From: an uncultured Lachnospiraceae bacterium | GTDB taxonomy: Bacteria; Bacillota; Clostridia; Lachnospirales; Lachnospiraceae | Direction: 5' to 3' | Length of the DNA: 38,125 bases | NCBI GenBank assembly: GCA_944383965.1 | Contig: CALWRQ010000012.1 | Coordinates: 1 to 38,125 of the forward strand | Part shown: positions 23,105 through 30,436 of the stretch, piece after piece | How the letters are laid out: every line of letters starts with the position of its first letter | Position numbering within the stretch: the first letter of the stretch is position 1 | Translations under genes and position numbers: made by a program | Notes under the pieces: generated by a model | The model's input: the letters and a program-made list of their open reading frames with translations, nothing else | Database searches by the model: none | What the model was told of the DNA's origin: nothing

Positions 23105-23823
23105 ATTTTTCCTTTCTTTTCCCGAAACCATACAGCTGCATACCGCTCTCCTTCCGGGCTTCGCAGCTCTACAGTCACCTCTCCGGGCTGCCTGCCCACT
23201 CGGGGAACAATCCTGTCTCCCAGCACTGCAGCCTTTCTGTATTCCACACGCAGTTCCTCCGTCCGGAATCCTTCCGGAAGAAATTCCGCGGCGATCTCCG
23301 CATATTTGGCATTATTCACATGATGATTGGTATCTATATGATGATGAGCCACATCTACGGTCCCCATCTCCTCATACTCCTTCAGAGGCGGAAGATGTCC
23401 GGAGGCATACTCCATTTTCAGAGGCTCCTCATGGATACCGTAACCGCGTACATCCTCTTCCGTGACCCGGGCAGGCCTGCCTGCATTCAGATCATACAGA
23501 AACCAGATGGAATTGGCACGCACCAGGTATTCTCCCTTTTCATCCAGAATCATGAAATTGCGGTATCCATAGATTCCCTTAAAGTCATAGGGGTAAGTCG
23601 CTATGGTGATCGGCTCCCCCAGTCTGGGACAGCGGTCAAACAGAATCTGCCAGGAGGAGAGCCACCAGGCTTTCCCGTGTTCCTTCAGATACTCGATCCC
23701 TTTTCCCATATCTTCCGACTGAAACGTGGAGCAGTCCTGCAGATAGTTCACGGCTGCCGTCACAGACAGCGTTCCGTTTTCATCTGTCTCACTGTAGCGC
23801 ACTCTGCTGTCAAATCGATACAT
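23101..23823 (-). CDS. Acyl-ACP thioesterase (FatA/FatB-like)
   Basis: The 240-residue double hot-dog protein releases fatty acids from acyl carrier protein. It opens with RVRYSETDENG, and the second hot-dog has the family active-site block HIDTNHHVNNAKY (about residues 165-177), which holds the conserved Asp, Asn and His. KAWWLSSWQ and GYRNFMILD are also typical. A weak GAGAGG site precedes the ATG. It is the first gene of a unit with the CvfB-like protein (ATGA overlap), the methyltransferase and perhaps YitT. No fatty-acid synthesis genes are adjacent. Confidence 0.92.
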   Translation of the reverse strand: MYRFDSRVRYSETDENGTLSVTAAVNYLQDCSTFQSEDMGKGIEYLKEHGKAWWLSSWQILFDRCPRLGEPITIATYPYDFKGIYGYRNFMILDEKGEYLVRANSIWFLYDLNAGRPARVTEEDVRGYGIHEEPLKMEYASGHLPPLKEYEEMGTVDVAHHHIDTNHHVNNAKYAEIAAEFLPEGFRTEELRVEYRKAAVLGDRIVPRVGRQPGEVTVELRSPEGERYAAVWFREKKGKI

Positions 23824-23864
23824 AGCCTCTCGCTTCTTTCATTTCTTAAACTACGCCAGATTAT

Positions 23865-23893
23865 AGTATAAGGCTTTTTTCTGCGGATGTCCA
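23865..23893 (-). promoter_or_regulatory. Promoter of the thioesterase operon
   Basis: On the minus strand TGGACA (23888-23893), a 17-base spacer and TATACT (23865-23870) lie about 42 bases before the thioesterase start. Confidence 0.7.
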
Positions 23894-23934
23894 GAGAATC
23901 ATTCCGGTCTTAACACATTTTAAACCCCATTCTC

Positions 23935-23978
23935 AAAAAAAAGGCACCCCCCGATCACCATTGATCGCTGAGATACCT
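23935..23978 (-). terminator. Terminator of tRNA-Gln copy 1
   Basis: On the minus strand AGGTATCTC pairs with GGGGTGCCT through several G-U pairs, and an inner CGATCA/TGATCG hairpin caps it. Eight T residues follow. The wobble pairs fix the strand. Confidence 0.85.
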
Positions 23979-23984
23979 TTTTAG

Positions 23985-24057
23985 CTGGGCCACAAGGATT
24001 CGAACCTTGAAAATGACGGAGTCAGAGTCCGTTGCCTTACCATTTGGCGATGGCCCA
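23985..24057 (-). tRNA. tRNA-Gln(CUG), copy 1
   Basis: The 73-base minus-strand sequence folds as a tRNA. The acceptor TGGGCCA pairs with TGGCCCA. There is a D arm with GCC/GGC, an anticodon stem ACGGA/TCCGT with loop CTCTGAC (anticodon CTG, reading CAG), and a T arm CAAGG-TTCGAAT-CCTTG. The discriminator is G, and CCA is not encoded. Copies 2 and 3 are identical over the tRNA body. Confidence 0.95.
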
Positions 24058-24068
24058 CTGCAGATTTT

Positions 24069-24097
24069 ACTATACCTGATGAATCACCGTTCGTCAA
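24069..24097 (-). promoter_or_regulatory. Promoter of tRNA-Gln copy 1
   Basis: TTGACG (24092-24097), a 17-base spacer and TATAGT (24069-24074) on the minus strand lie 12 bases before the tRNA 5' end. Confidence 0.85.
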
Positions 24098-24133
24098 GAT
24101 GTTTTTCCTTTCCGGATCCTTCTCCGGAAAACT

Positions 24134-24160
24134 TTCAGGCCCGGAAAATCCGGGCCTGAA
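24134..24160 (-). terminator. Terminator of the dehydratase-permease operon
   Basis: TTCAGGCCCGGA and TCCGGGCCTGAA form a 12-base-pair stem with a three-base loop. On the minus strand AGTTTTCC follows, a modest T-run. Confidence 0.7.
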
Positions 24161-24176
24161 GTCCTGCTCAAAACGA

Positions 24177-25442
24177 TCACGTCAGCGGGAATACCAGATT
24201 GGACATGAAGATTACCAGCGCACCGTAGCCGATCCACAGCGGCAGGCAGACCTTCACTACCTCCTTGATTTTATACTGTCCGGCTCCGAAGGCAATGGCA
24301 ACGGACGGAGAAGCCGTAGGAGTCATCATGGCCGCCGTGCATCCTGCAAAGATCGCCACACAGAAGGCTCTGGGATCCAGGCCCAGGTTCACTGCAGTCA
24401 CCACAGCGAGAGATACGAAAATGTTCTGAGTGGCTGTATTGCTCATGAACTGAGTCAGAACCGCTCCTGCCACATAGAATGCGATCAGAATCGTGATCGG
24501 TGCCGGATCTCCTCCCAGAAGAGCAAGGATGAAATCAGCAACTACCGTACCGGCTCCCGTTTTCTGCATAGCCGTAGCCATGGGCAGTACACCGGCCAGC
24601 ATGAACAGGGTATCGATGTTCATAAAGTTCTTTACATCGTTCAGATTCAGGATTCCGCAGTACAGCAGCACCAGATCTGCTACTACCGGAATCACCTGCA
24701 TGTCTATGGGAAGGTAATTGGAAAACAGGATTCCGATAAAGGTTACCGCAAATACGGCATATACCAGTTTTTCCTGTCCTGCAGTCAGAGTAGACTTGCT
24801 CTCCGTAGCCTTTACCGCATCCGTCTGGATCAGCTTGTTGGCTTTAAAGCCCTTCCATCCGATAAATGCCATATAGAACAGAGAAAACAGCGCCGGAAGG
24901 GCCACTACCTTGCTGTAATCCAGCATTCCCAGGCGCTCCGGGGAGCCGCTGGCCTCAAGATAAGAGTTCAGCATCACGAAAAAGGCACCGGGGAACATTC
25001 CCTGCCAGCAATGGGCCACTACCGCACCGGGCAGAAGTACATGGGAGGGCTGCACCTTGCTTTCTTCTCCGAAAGCCGCCATAAAAGGAATCATCATAGC
25101 TACCAAAGCCGTAGGCATGCTGAACTGGATCAGAATCGCATTGGCCAGCAGATAGAGAAAGATGATCAGCCCGCTCTTATCGGAGTTCTTCATGATCAGT
25201 TCTTTCAGTGTGGGAACCAGACTGGTTTTCCCCAGAGCGCCGCTCAGAATGAAGATGGCGCCTACCATGATCACGTTTCCGTTGGAAAAGTTCGCATATG
25301 CCTCCTCAAAAGTCAGCACACCGGTTACACACAGGATGGTGGCCGCAGTCATGGCTACCAGCCCCAGCTTAAACTTTCCGCTTAAGAAGCCTACAATCAG
25401 AAATATGGTTACTGCAAGTGTGATAATCAGCGGTATATTCAT
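24177..25442 (-). CDS. SLC13-type (DASS/ArsB-like) permease
   Basis: The 421-residue membrane protein has about 11 spans in two inverted halves. The second half carries FMSNTATQNIFVS, the SNT motif that binds sodium and carboxylate in SLC13 carriers, and the first half has the equivalent FSMPTALVAMM. ANFSNGNVIMVGAIF near residue 50 also fits. Such carriers import di- or tricarboxylates or related anions. The start codon overlaps the stop of the upstream UxuA-like gene as ATGA, so the two are co-expressed, and the LysR gene diverges from them. An organic acid such as a sugar acid is the likely substrate (inference). Confidence 0.88.
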   Translation of the reverse strand: MNIPLIITLAVTIFLIVGFLSGKFKLGLVAMTAATILCVTGVLTFEEAYANFSNGNVIMVGAIFILSGALGKTSLVPTLKELIMKNSDKSGLIIFLYLLANAILIQFSMPTALVAMMIPFMAAFGEESKVQPSHVLLPGAVVAHCWQGMFPGAFFVMLNSYLEASGSPERLGMLDYSKVVALPALFSLFYMAFIGWKGFKANKLIQTDAVKATESKSTLTAGQEKLVYAVFAVTFIGILFSNYLPIDMQVIPVVADLVLLYCGILNLNDVKNFMNIDTLFMLAGVLPMATAMQKTGAGTVVADFILALLGGDPAPITILIAFYVAGAVLTQFMSNTATQNIFVSLAVVTAVNLGLDPRAFCVAIFAGCTAAMMTPTASPSVAIAFGAGQYKIKEVVKVCLPLWIGYGALVIFMSNLVFPLT

Positions 25443-26425
25443 TTATCCGTTCCTCCGTTTTCTTTTTTGATCTGCCTCTCCACCGAAGCAAGCATTCCTT
25501 TCATGTAACCCATGAAATAGGCCTCTGACATCCGGGACATTCCCTTGCCGTCCCGGTTGAAGAAGGGATGATCAATGTTGATCTGTCCGTCATAGCCGCA
25601 GCGCACCAGCTGCTCCAGGATCCCGTGCATATCCGCATAGCCGTCTTCCAGTAAAGTTTCTTCGAAATAGGGGATCGTACCGCTCACATTGCGGAAATGA
25701 ACCACAAAGATCTTTTTCTCTTCCGTAAAAGTCTTAATGTCCTCCATCAGATCTCCGAAGGCCTGATTCTCCAGCCAGCAGCCTACGCACATCTTCATGC
25801 CGAGATAAGGGCTGTTCCCCGCCAGTTCAAATGCCTTCCTGTAGCACTCTGTATTCCAGATCAGGCTGTGAACACCGCATACACTCTCCACCGGCGGATC
25901 ATTGGGGTGAAGCGCCAGACGTACATCAGCCTCCTCGCATACCGGCAGGGCACGGTCCAGGAAATATTTGAAATTGTCCCAGATCTCCTGCTCTCCGTAC
26001 ACCCGGTCATTGGCAATCGGACGTGCATACAGCTCATCCATATCGCAGATCATGGCGTTTTCTCCTCTGGTATGCTCTCCCACGCCGATCCGGCTGCGGA
26101 AAATCCCGTTGGGCTGCCAAGCAATATAGTTTACTTTTATACCGGCTTTTCCCAGCACTCTGGTAAAGTCATTGTATTTCCCGATCCACTCATCACGATC
26201 CGGCTTGCCCAGATGAATCTGGGGGCATTTCTGAAGAGCCGGGCATCCGGCATCCGCAATTTTCAGATCGTACGCGGCCGCCTTTTCCTGAAAACGCATC
26301 ACGCTGTCATAATCCACTGCATCCGGCAGAAAATTCACAGCCAGATACTCAATGCCCATTCCCCTCACGGACTGCATCTCTTCTTCTGTCATCCTGCTGG
26401 AGCAGTTTGCCTGTACTTTTATCAT
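25439..26425 (-). CDS. Mannonate dehydratase-like TIM-barrel enzyme (UxuA family)
   Basis: The 328-residue protein is a TIM barrel of the xylose-isomerase superfamily. Metal-binding motifs match UxuA-type dehydratases: LALHPNDPP, MCVGCW, VVHFRNVSGT and INIDHPFF. UxuA removes water from D-mannonate in glucuronate breakdown. No uxaC, uxaB or kdgK is nearby and the protein is slightly shorter than typical UxuA, so another sugar acid is possible. GAGGA lies eight bases before the ATG. It is co-transcribed with an SLC13-type permease and faces a LysR regulator, a typical uptake-and-catabolism module. Confidence 0.82.
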   Translation of the reverse strand: MIKVQANCSSRMTEEEMQSVRGMGIEYLAVNFLPDAVDYDSVMRFQEKAAAYDLKIADAGCPALQKCPQIHLGKPDRDEWIGKYNDFTRVLGKAGIKVNYIAWQPNGIFRSRIGVGEHTRGENAMICDMDELYARPIANDRVYGEQEIWDNFKYFLDRALPVCEEADVRLALHPNDPPVESVCGVHSLIWNTECYRKAFELAGNSPYLGMKMCVGCWLENQAFGDLMEDIKTFTEEKKIFVVHFRNVSGTIPYFEETLLEDGYADMHGILEQLVRCGYDGQINIDHPFFNRDGKGMSRMSEAYFMGYMKGMLASVERQIKKENGGTDK

Positions 26426-26494
26426 TACTCATTCCTCTTTATTGTCTGATTTGCTTATTTTGTTTGTTTTCTACCCGGGTATTTTGTACTTTTT

Positions 26495-26522
26495 ATTATA
26501 AATTCTCTTGCAAAAAAGTAAA
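26495..26522 (-). promoter_or_regulatory. Probable promoter of the dehydratase-permease operon
   Basis: On the minus strand TTTACT (26517-26522), a 16-base spacer and TATAAT (26495-26500). It overlaps the divergent LysR promoter, so the two should interfere. Confidence 0.5.
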
Positions 26523-26536
26523 CTTTACAATATAAA
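26508..26536 (+). promoter_or_regulatory. LysR gene promoter
   Basis: TTGCAA (26508-26513), a 17-base spacer and TATAAA (26531-26536) lie about 40 bases before the start codon. Confidence 0.6.
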
Positions 26537-26540
26537 TAGA

Positions 26541-26561
26541 GGTATAGCGTATGACTATACC
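26541..26561. promoter_or_regulatory. Inverted repeat, candidate LysR operator
   Basis: GGTATAG and CTATACC form a perfect seven-base inverted repeat with a seven-base centre. It fits the T-N11-A rule of LysR-type binding sites and lies at the expected transcription start of the LysR gene, which suggests autorepression. Confidence 0.6.
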
Positions 26562-26576
26562 TCCGGAGGAATTTCT

Positions 26577-27506
26577 ATGAATCTGTATCATCTCGAATAT
26601 ATAACGGAAATTGCAAAAACAGGAAATATTTCCAGGGCAGCGGAACATCTCCACATTTCCCAGCCGACTCTCAGTATCTATCTGAACAAGCTGGAACGTT
26701 CTCTGGGAATCCGCCTTTTCGACCGTCAGAAAAACATCCTGATCCCCACGGAAGCCGGGAAAAAATATGTGAATGCCTGTCTCAGGATTCTGGCCATCCG
26801 GGATGAGCTGTATCTGGATCTGTTTTCTCAGGAAGAGTCTTCCGTACGGCTGGGGATCCTGCGCACCAGCATCCCCATTTTCAACCAGGCCTTTCAGCAG
26901 CTGAAAAAGGACTTCCCCGCCACTCAGTTCATGCCCCGGATCTTCTCCTCGGAAGATATCTACAGAGAGCTGATGGATGGAAGAATCGACCTGGGCTTCG
27001 TCACCTCCTACCAGCAGGATGCCAGCACCCTTTTCCCCAAGGCCTCCTGCACGGTAGTGAAAACCTATGAACTGATGCTCATGATATCCCGCAAAAATCC
27101 GGTCTATCCGCAGCTCCGCTTCCGGAACGGGTGTCTGGATGAATCCTCCTATTCTCTTCTGGAGGACCTGCCGATTTTCATGGGAAAAAATTCCATGGTG
27201 CAGCAGTCCATGGTTGAGACCATCTTTCCTGCTCTCGGAATCAGGCCCCAGGCAAGGCAGGGCATTATTGATATTGAATTCATGTTCCAGACCATGATCC
27301 TGGAAAACAGCTACAGCATTCTTCCGATCAGCCGGATCCGGGGAGGAGATATCGAGCAGATCCCCTTTTCCTTTCATCCCAAGGTTCTCCGCCTGTTCAT
27401 CTGTCCGCCCAAAAAACGTCTGACCCGACCGGAGCAGGCGCTCATCAGCCGGGTCAGAGAAGCATATGAAAAAATCACTTATTACTATGATGTCACACTG
27501 ATGTGA
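26577..27506 (+). CDS. LysR-family transcriptional regulator
   Basis: The 309-residue protein has the N-terminal LysR winged helix (residues 1-60: YITEIAKTGNISRAAEHLHI, SQPTLSIYLNKLE) and a C-terminal periplasmic-binding-like effector domain (about 88-300). GGAGGA seven bases upstream fixes the ATG at 26577; a longer frame from 26508 would start inside the promoter. It is transcribed divergently from the UxuA-like dehydratase and SLC13 permease, which are therefore its likely targets. The effector is probably an intermediate of that pathway. Its 3' end overlaps the convergent ABC exporter gene by 14 bases. Confidence 0.93.
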   Translation: MNLYHLEYITEIAKTGNISRAAEHLHISQPTLSIYLNKLERSLGIRLFDRQKNILIPTEAGKKYVNACLRILAIRDELYLDLFSQEESSVRLGILRTSIPIFNQAFQQLKKDFPATQFMPRIFSSEDIYRELMDGRIDLGFVTSYQQDASTLFPKASCTVVKTYELMLMISRKNPVYPQLRFRNGCLDESSYSLLEDLPIFMGKNSMVQQSMVETIFPALGIRPQARQGIIDIEFMFQTMILENSYSILPISRIRGGDIEQIPFSFHPKVLRLFICPPKKRLTRPEQALISRVREAYEKITYYYDVTLM

Positions 27507-29247
27507 ACTCCTGGTCCAGACCTTCAAACTGCATTCTGTAATAATGGGCATACAGACCGTTCTGCTCCATCAGCTCCCTGTGGCTTCCCCGCTCTGAGAT
27601 TCCTTCATTGCTGATCACAATGATCTCATCCGCATTCCGTATGGTAGAAAGCCGGTGGGCAATGGTAATGGTCGTACGGTTTCTGGAAAGCTTTTCCAGG
27701 CTCTGCTGGATGTGGCGCTCACTCTCATTGTCCAGGGCAGATGTCGCTTCATCCAGGATGAGAATGGGCGGGTTCTTCAGAAACACACGGGCAATGGAAA
27801 TCCGCTGCTTCTGTCCGCCCGACAGTCTGGTTCCCCGCTCTCCCACAAAGGTGTCATAACCGTCCGGAAGATTCATGATAAAGTCATGAATATTGGCCTT
27901 CTTCGCCGCCTCCATGATCTCCTCCATGGAAGCCCCTGGCTTTCCGTAGGCAATGTTGTCCTTTACTGTACCGCAGAACAGGTATACATCCTGCTGAACA
28001 ATACCGATCATATTTCTCAGACTCTTCAGAGTAATCCGGCTCACATCCTTTCCGTCAATGGAAATCCTGCCTCCCGTCACGTCGTAGAATCTTGGAAGAA
28101 GGGAGCATATGGTCGTTTTTCCTCCCCCGGAAGGCCCTACCAGAGCCACTGAACGGCCGGCCGGGATCTCGAAGGATACATGATCCAGTACCTGCTCCTC
28201 GTCATTATAGCGAAAGCTCACATCCTCATAACGTACATGGCCCTTCACGTCCGTAAGCTCCTCTGCATCCGGCGCATCCACGATCTCCGGCACCGTTTCC
28301 ATCACTGCCTGGAACCGCTTGAAGCCGGACAGACCCTTCTGCATCATTTCCGCCAGCTCCACAAGGATCTGGATCGGGTTGATAAAGATTCCGATATAGA
28401 GGGCATACATGGCCAGATCTTCTGCTTCCATGTGGCCTCCCGCAATCAGCCAGCCTCCGTACACTACCGTAACCAGATACATCATCCCCTGAAAAAACAG
28501 GTTTCCTCCCATAAAACTTCCCATGCAACGGTAATTATTGTCCTTAGACTGCAGGAAATTCTCATTGCTGAGCCGGAATTTTTTCCGTTCCACCTCTTCA
28601 TTGGCAAACGACTGCACGACACGGATACCTGCCAGAGTATCCTGCAGGCTGGCGTTCACATCTCCGATTTTTCTCCGGTTGTCCATAAAAGTAGCCTGCA
28701 TCCGCTTATTCTGCCGGGCGGAGAAAATGATCATGACCACCACAAGCACCAGCAGCGGCACTGCCAGCCTGGCGTTAATATAAAACAGGCATACAAAGGA
28801 TCCCACAATCTTAATCAGCGATATGAACAGATTCTCCGGCCCGTGATGAGCAAACTCCGCAATATCAAACAGATCCGAAACCAGCTTGCTCATCATCTGG
28901 CCGGAATTATTCCTGTCGTAGTAGGAAAAAGACAGCTTTTCATAATGGTCAAACAGCTGCTGCCTCATGTCCCGTTCCATTCTCGCTCCCATCATATGGC
29001 CCTGATAACTCACGTAATACTTGCACAGCGCCTGCACCGCATACATGACAAGCAGGCCCGCCGCAATCGGAACCAGTGCCTCCAGCACCTTCTCTCCCTC
29101 TTCCCTGAATAATGTTCTCGTAAGAGTCCGCAGTATCTGAGGATAAGCCAGGTCCACCAGGCTGATCGCCGCAGCACAGACCAGATCCAGATAAAACACA
29201 GTCTGATACGGGCGGTAATAGCGGATAAACTTCTTCAGTGTGTCCAT
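27493..29247 (-). CDS. ABC exporter (fused permease-ATPase, MsbA/LmrA-like)
   Basis: The 584-residue half-transporter has six membrane helices (residues 15-310) fused to an ATPase. All motifs are intact: Walker A GPSGGGKTT (371-379), Q-loop Gln419, LSGGQ (475-479), Walker B with Glu500 in ILILDEAT, and switch His531 in IAHRLS. It should work as a homodimer, exporting lipids, drugs or peptides. AAAGGAGG lies six bases before the ATG. No partner half-transporter is adjacent. tRNA-Gln copy 2 and its terminator lie just upstream on the same strand. I see no clear separate promoter, so read-through may contribute to its expression. Confidence 0.93.
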   Translation of the reverse strand: MDTLKKFIRYYRPYQTVFYLDLVCAAAISLVDLAYPQILRTLTRTLFREEGEKVLEALVPIAAGLLVMYAVQALCKYYVSYQGHMMGARMERDMRQQLFDHYEKLSFSYYDRNNSGQMMSKLVSDLFDIAEFAHHGPENLFISLIKIVGSFVCLFYINARLAVPLLVLVVVMIIFSARQNKRMQATFMDNRRKIGDVNASLQDTLAGIRVVQSFANEEVERKKFRLSNENFLQSKDNNYRCMGSFMGGNLFFQGMMYLVTVVYGGWLIAGGHMEAEDLAMYALYIGIFINPIQILVELAEMMQKGLSGFKRFQAVMETVPEIVDAPDAEELTDVKGHVRYEDVSFRYNDEEQVLDHVSFEIPAGRSVALVGPSGGGKTTICSLLPRFYDVTGGRISIDGKDVSRITLKSLRNMIGIVQQDVYLFCGTVKDNIAYGKPGASMEEIMEAAKKANIHDFIMNLPDGYDTFVGERGTRLSGGQKQRISIARVFLKNPPILILDEATSALDNESERHIQQSLEKLSRNRTTITIAHRLSTIRNADEIIVISNEGISERGSHRELMEQNGLYAHYYRMQFEGLDQEFTSV

Positions 29248-29315
29248 TTTTTCCTCCTTTTTCCTTTCCGGCCTGCTCTGTGCCCCAGAACGCCCGGTTC
29301 TTTTCCATATACCAC

Positions 29316-29348
29316 AAAAGGTCCGGAGACCATGATCTCCGGACCTTT
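29316..29348 (-). terminator. Terminator of tRNA-Gln copy 2
   Basis: AAAGGTCCGGAGA and its complement form a 13-base-pair stem with a six-base loop, followed on the minus strand by TTTTG. Confidence 0.8.
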
Positions 29349-29354
29349 CTAAAG

Positions 29355-29427
29355 CTGGGCCACAAGGATTCGAACCTTGAAAATGACGGAGTCAGAGTCC
29401 GTTGCCTTACCATTTGGCGATGGCCCA
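29355..29427 (-). tRNA. tRNA-Gln(CUG), copy 2
   Basis: Identical to copies 1 and 3 over all 73 bases of the tRNA body, with anticodon CTG and no encoded CCA. The flanks differ: it has its own promoter and an unrelated terminator hairpin. Confidence 0.95.
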
Positions 29428-29446
29428 TTGCTCAAAAGCAAGTAAG

Positions 29447-29475
29447 ATTATACCTCTCCTTTTTTGATCCGTCAA
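29447..29475 (-). promoter_or_regulatory. Promoter of tRNA-Gln copy 2
   Basis: TTGACG (29470-29475), a 17-base spacer and a consensus TATAAT (29447-29452) on the minus strand. Confidence 0.88.
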
Positions 29476-29517
29476 GGCTTTTTTGAAGTTTTTCTCTGAT
29501 TTTTGAGCACAAAATGA

Positions 29518-30234
29518 TCACTTTCTTTTTCTGCCTTCCCGGATTCTGCGTACCCGCCTCTTCTGGCCGCTCCTGACCCAGAAAAAAGGGCGGGTCTGCT
29601 CTTTCAGAAAGCCGTATACTGCTTCCAGTTCCTGTTCATCGAGCACGGTCTCCATTTTTTTCAGCCGGCGATTGATCTTTCCTGCCGCCTTCCGGCTTCT
29701 GCAGATCACAGCGTCCGTTCCGCACCGCTTCACCCGGAGCCGTTCCAGACGGTCATTAAAGACCACCGCCGACATGACCGGAATCTTCCATCCTTTTTCC
29801 CCCAGCAGTCTTTTCAGATGGCGTACATGATTCTGATTCTGGTAAACCGGATTATAAAAGGTCCGGCGGCCGGACGGAAGTACATGCTCCCAGTATTCCC
29901 TGTCAGCCCGTCCCTTTACCCGGCCTCCGTAATTCTTATTTTCAATTACAACGATCCCTTTTTCATGGATCATAATAATATCCGTTTCCGTGCTGCCTCC
30001 GCTTCTGCAGGGCAGGTAGGCATTGAACACAAAGAGTGCTCTCCCTCTGATTTTTTTTTCCAGGGCAAGGGAAGTCAGATACTCTCCTTCCGTTCCTTTC
30101 CCTTTTTCCACTGTCTTCAGGCGTTTTCCCGTCTCCGCCCGATAAACAGAACGACCGAATTTTCTTTTTCTCCTGCTCCTGAAGAGCCACAGAATCAGCA
30201 GAACCGCCATTATTCCTGCCAAGATCTTTTCCAT
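29518..30234 (-). CDS. NERD-domain protein with N-terminal membrane anchor
   Basis: The 238-residue protein has one hydrophobic N-terminal helix (about residues 4-18) with a basic flank, then a NERD (nuclease-related) domain (about 45-150). STETDIIMIHEKGIVVIENKNYGG holds the Asp and the ExK pair of nuclease-like folds. The C-terminal part is very basic and ends in a run of Arg and Lys. NERD proteins are thought to act on nucleic acids, but their role is poorly known. AAAGGA supports the ATG at 30234; the open frame upstream runs through the tRNA and is not coding. The gene lies between tRNA-Gln copies 2 and 3, and no promoter is visible in its 35-base leader. Confidence 0.85.
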   Translation of the reverse strand: MEKILAGIMAVLLILWLFRSRRKRKFGRSVYRAETGKRLKTVEKGKGTEGEYLTSLALEKKIRGRALFVFNAYLPCRSGGSTETDIIMIHEKGIVVIENKNYGGRVKGRADREYWEHVLPSGRRTFYNPVYQNQNHVRHLKRLLGEKGWKIPVMSAVVFNDRLERLRVKRCGTDAVICRSRKAAGKINRRLKKMETVLDEQELEAVYGFLKEQTRPFFWVRSGQKRRVRRIREGRKRK

Positions 30235-30269
30235 CTGCCGTTCCTTTCTTCTGTACTTTTTTCCGCAGC

Positions 30270-30302
30270 AAAAAAATCCGGAAACAATTTCTGTTTCCGG
30301 AT
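30270..30302 (-). terminator. Terminator of tRNA-Gln copy 3
   Basis: ATCCGGAAACA and its complement form an 11-base-pair stem with a five-base loop, followed by a run of T on the minus strand. Transcripts that pass it would enter the NERD gene. Confidence 0.88.
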
Positions 30303-30312
30303 CTTTCATCAG

Positions 30313-30385
30313 CTGGGCCACAAGGATTCGAACCTTGAAAATGACGGAGTCAGAGTCCGTTGCCTTACCATTTGGCGATGGCCCA
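30313..30385 (-). tRNA. tRNA-Gln(CUG), copy 3
   Basis: The 73-base tRNA body is identical to copies 1 and 2, with anticodon CTG and no encoded CCA. Copy 2 lies 958 bases downstream. Confidence 0.95.
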
Positions 30386-30402
30386 TCACAACAACGTAGT
30401 GT

Positions 30403-30431
30403 ATTATACCCCATATTTTCCCAGCTGTCAA
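30403..30431 (-). promoter_or_regulatory. Promoter of tRNA-Gln copy 3
   Basis: A full-consensus promoter: TTGACA (30426-30431), 17-base spacer, TATAAT (30403-30408), on the minus strand. The -35 lies only five bases after the cation-efflux stop codon, with no terminator between. Confidence 0.93.
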
Positions 30432-30436
30432 GTTTT

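Noticed and set aside
23985-30385. CRISPR-like repeats
   Set aside because: The three 73-base repeats are tRNA genes spaced by kilobases. No short regular repeat-spacer array occurs anywhere in the window.
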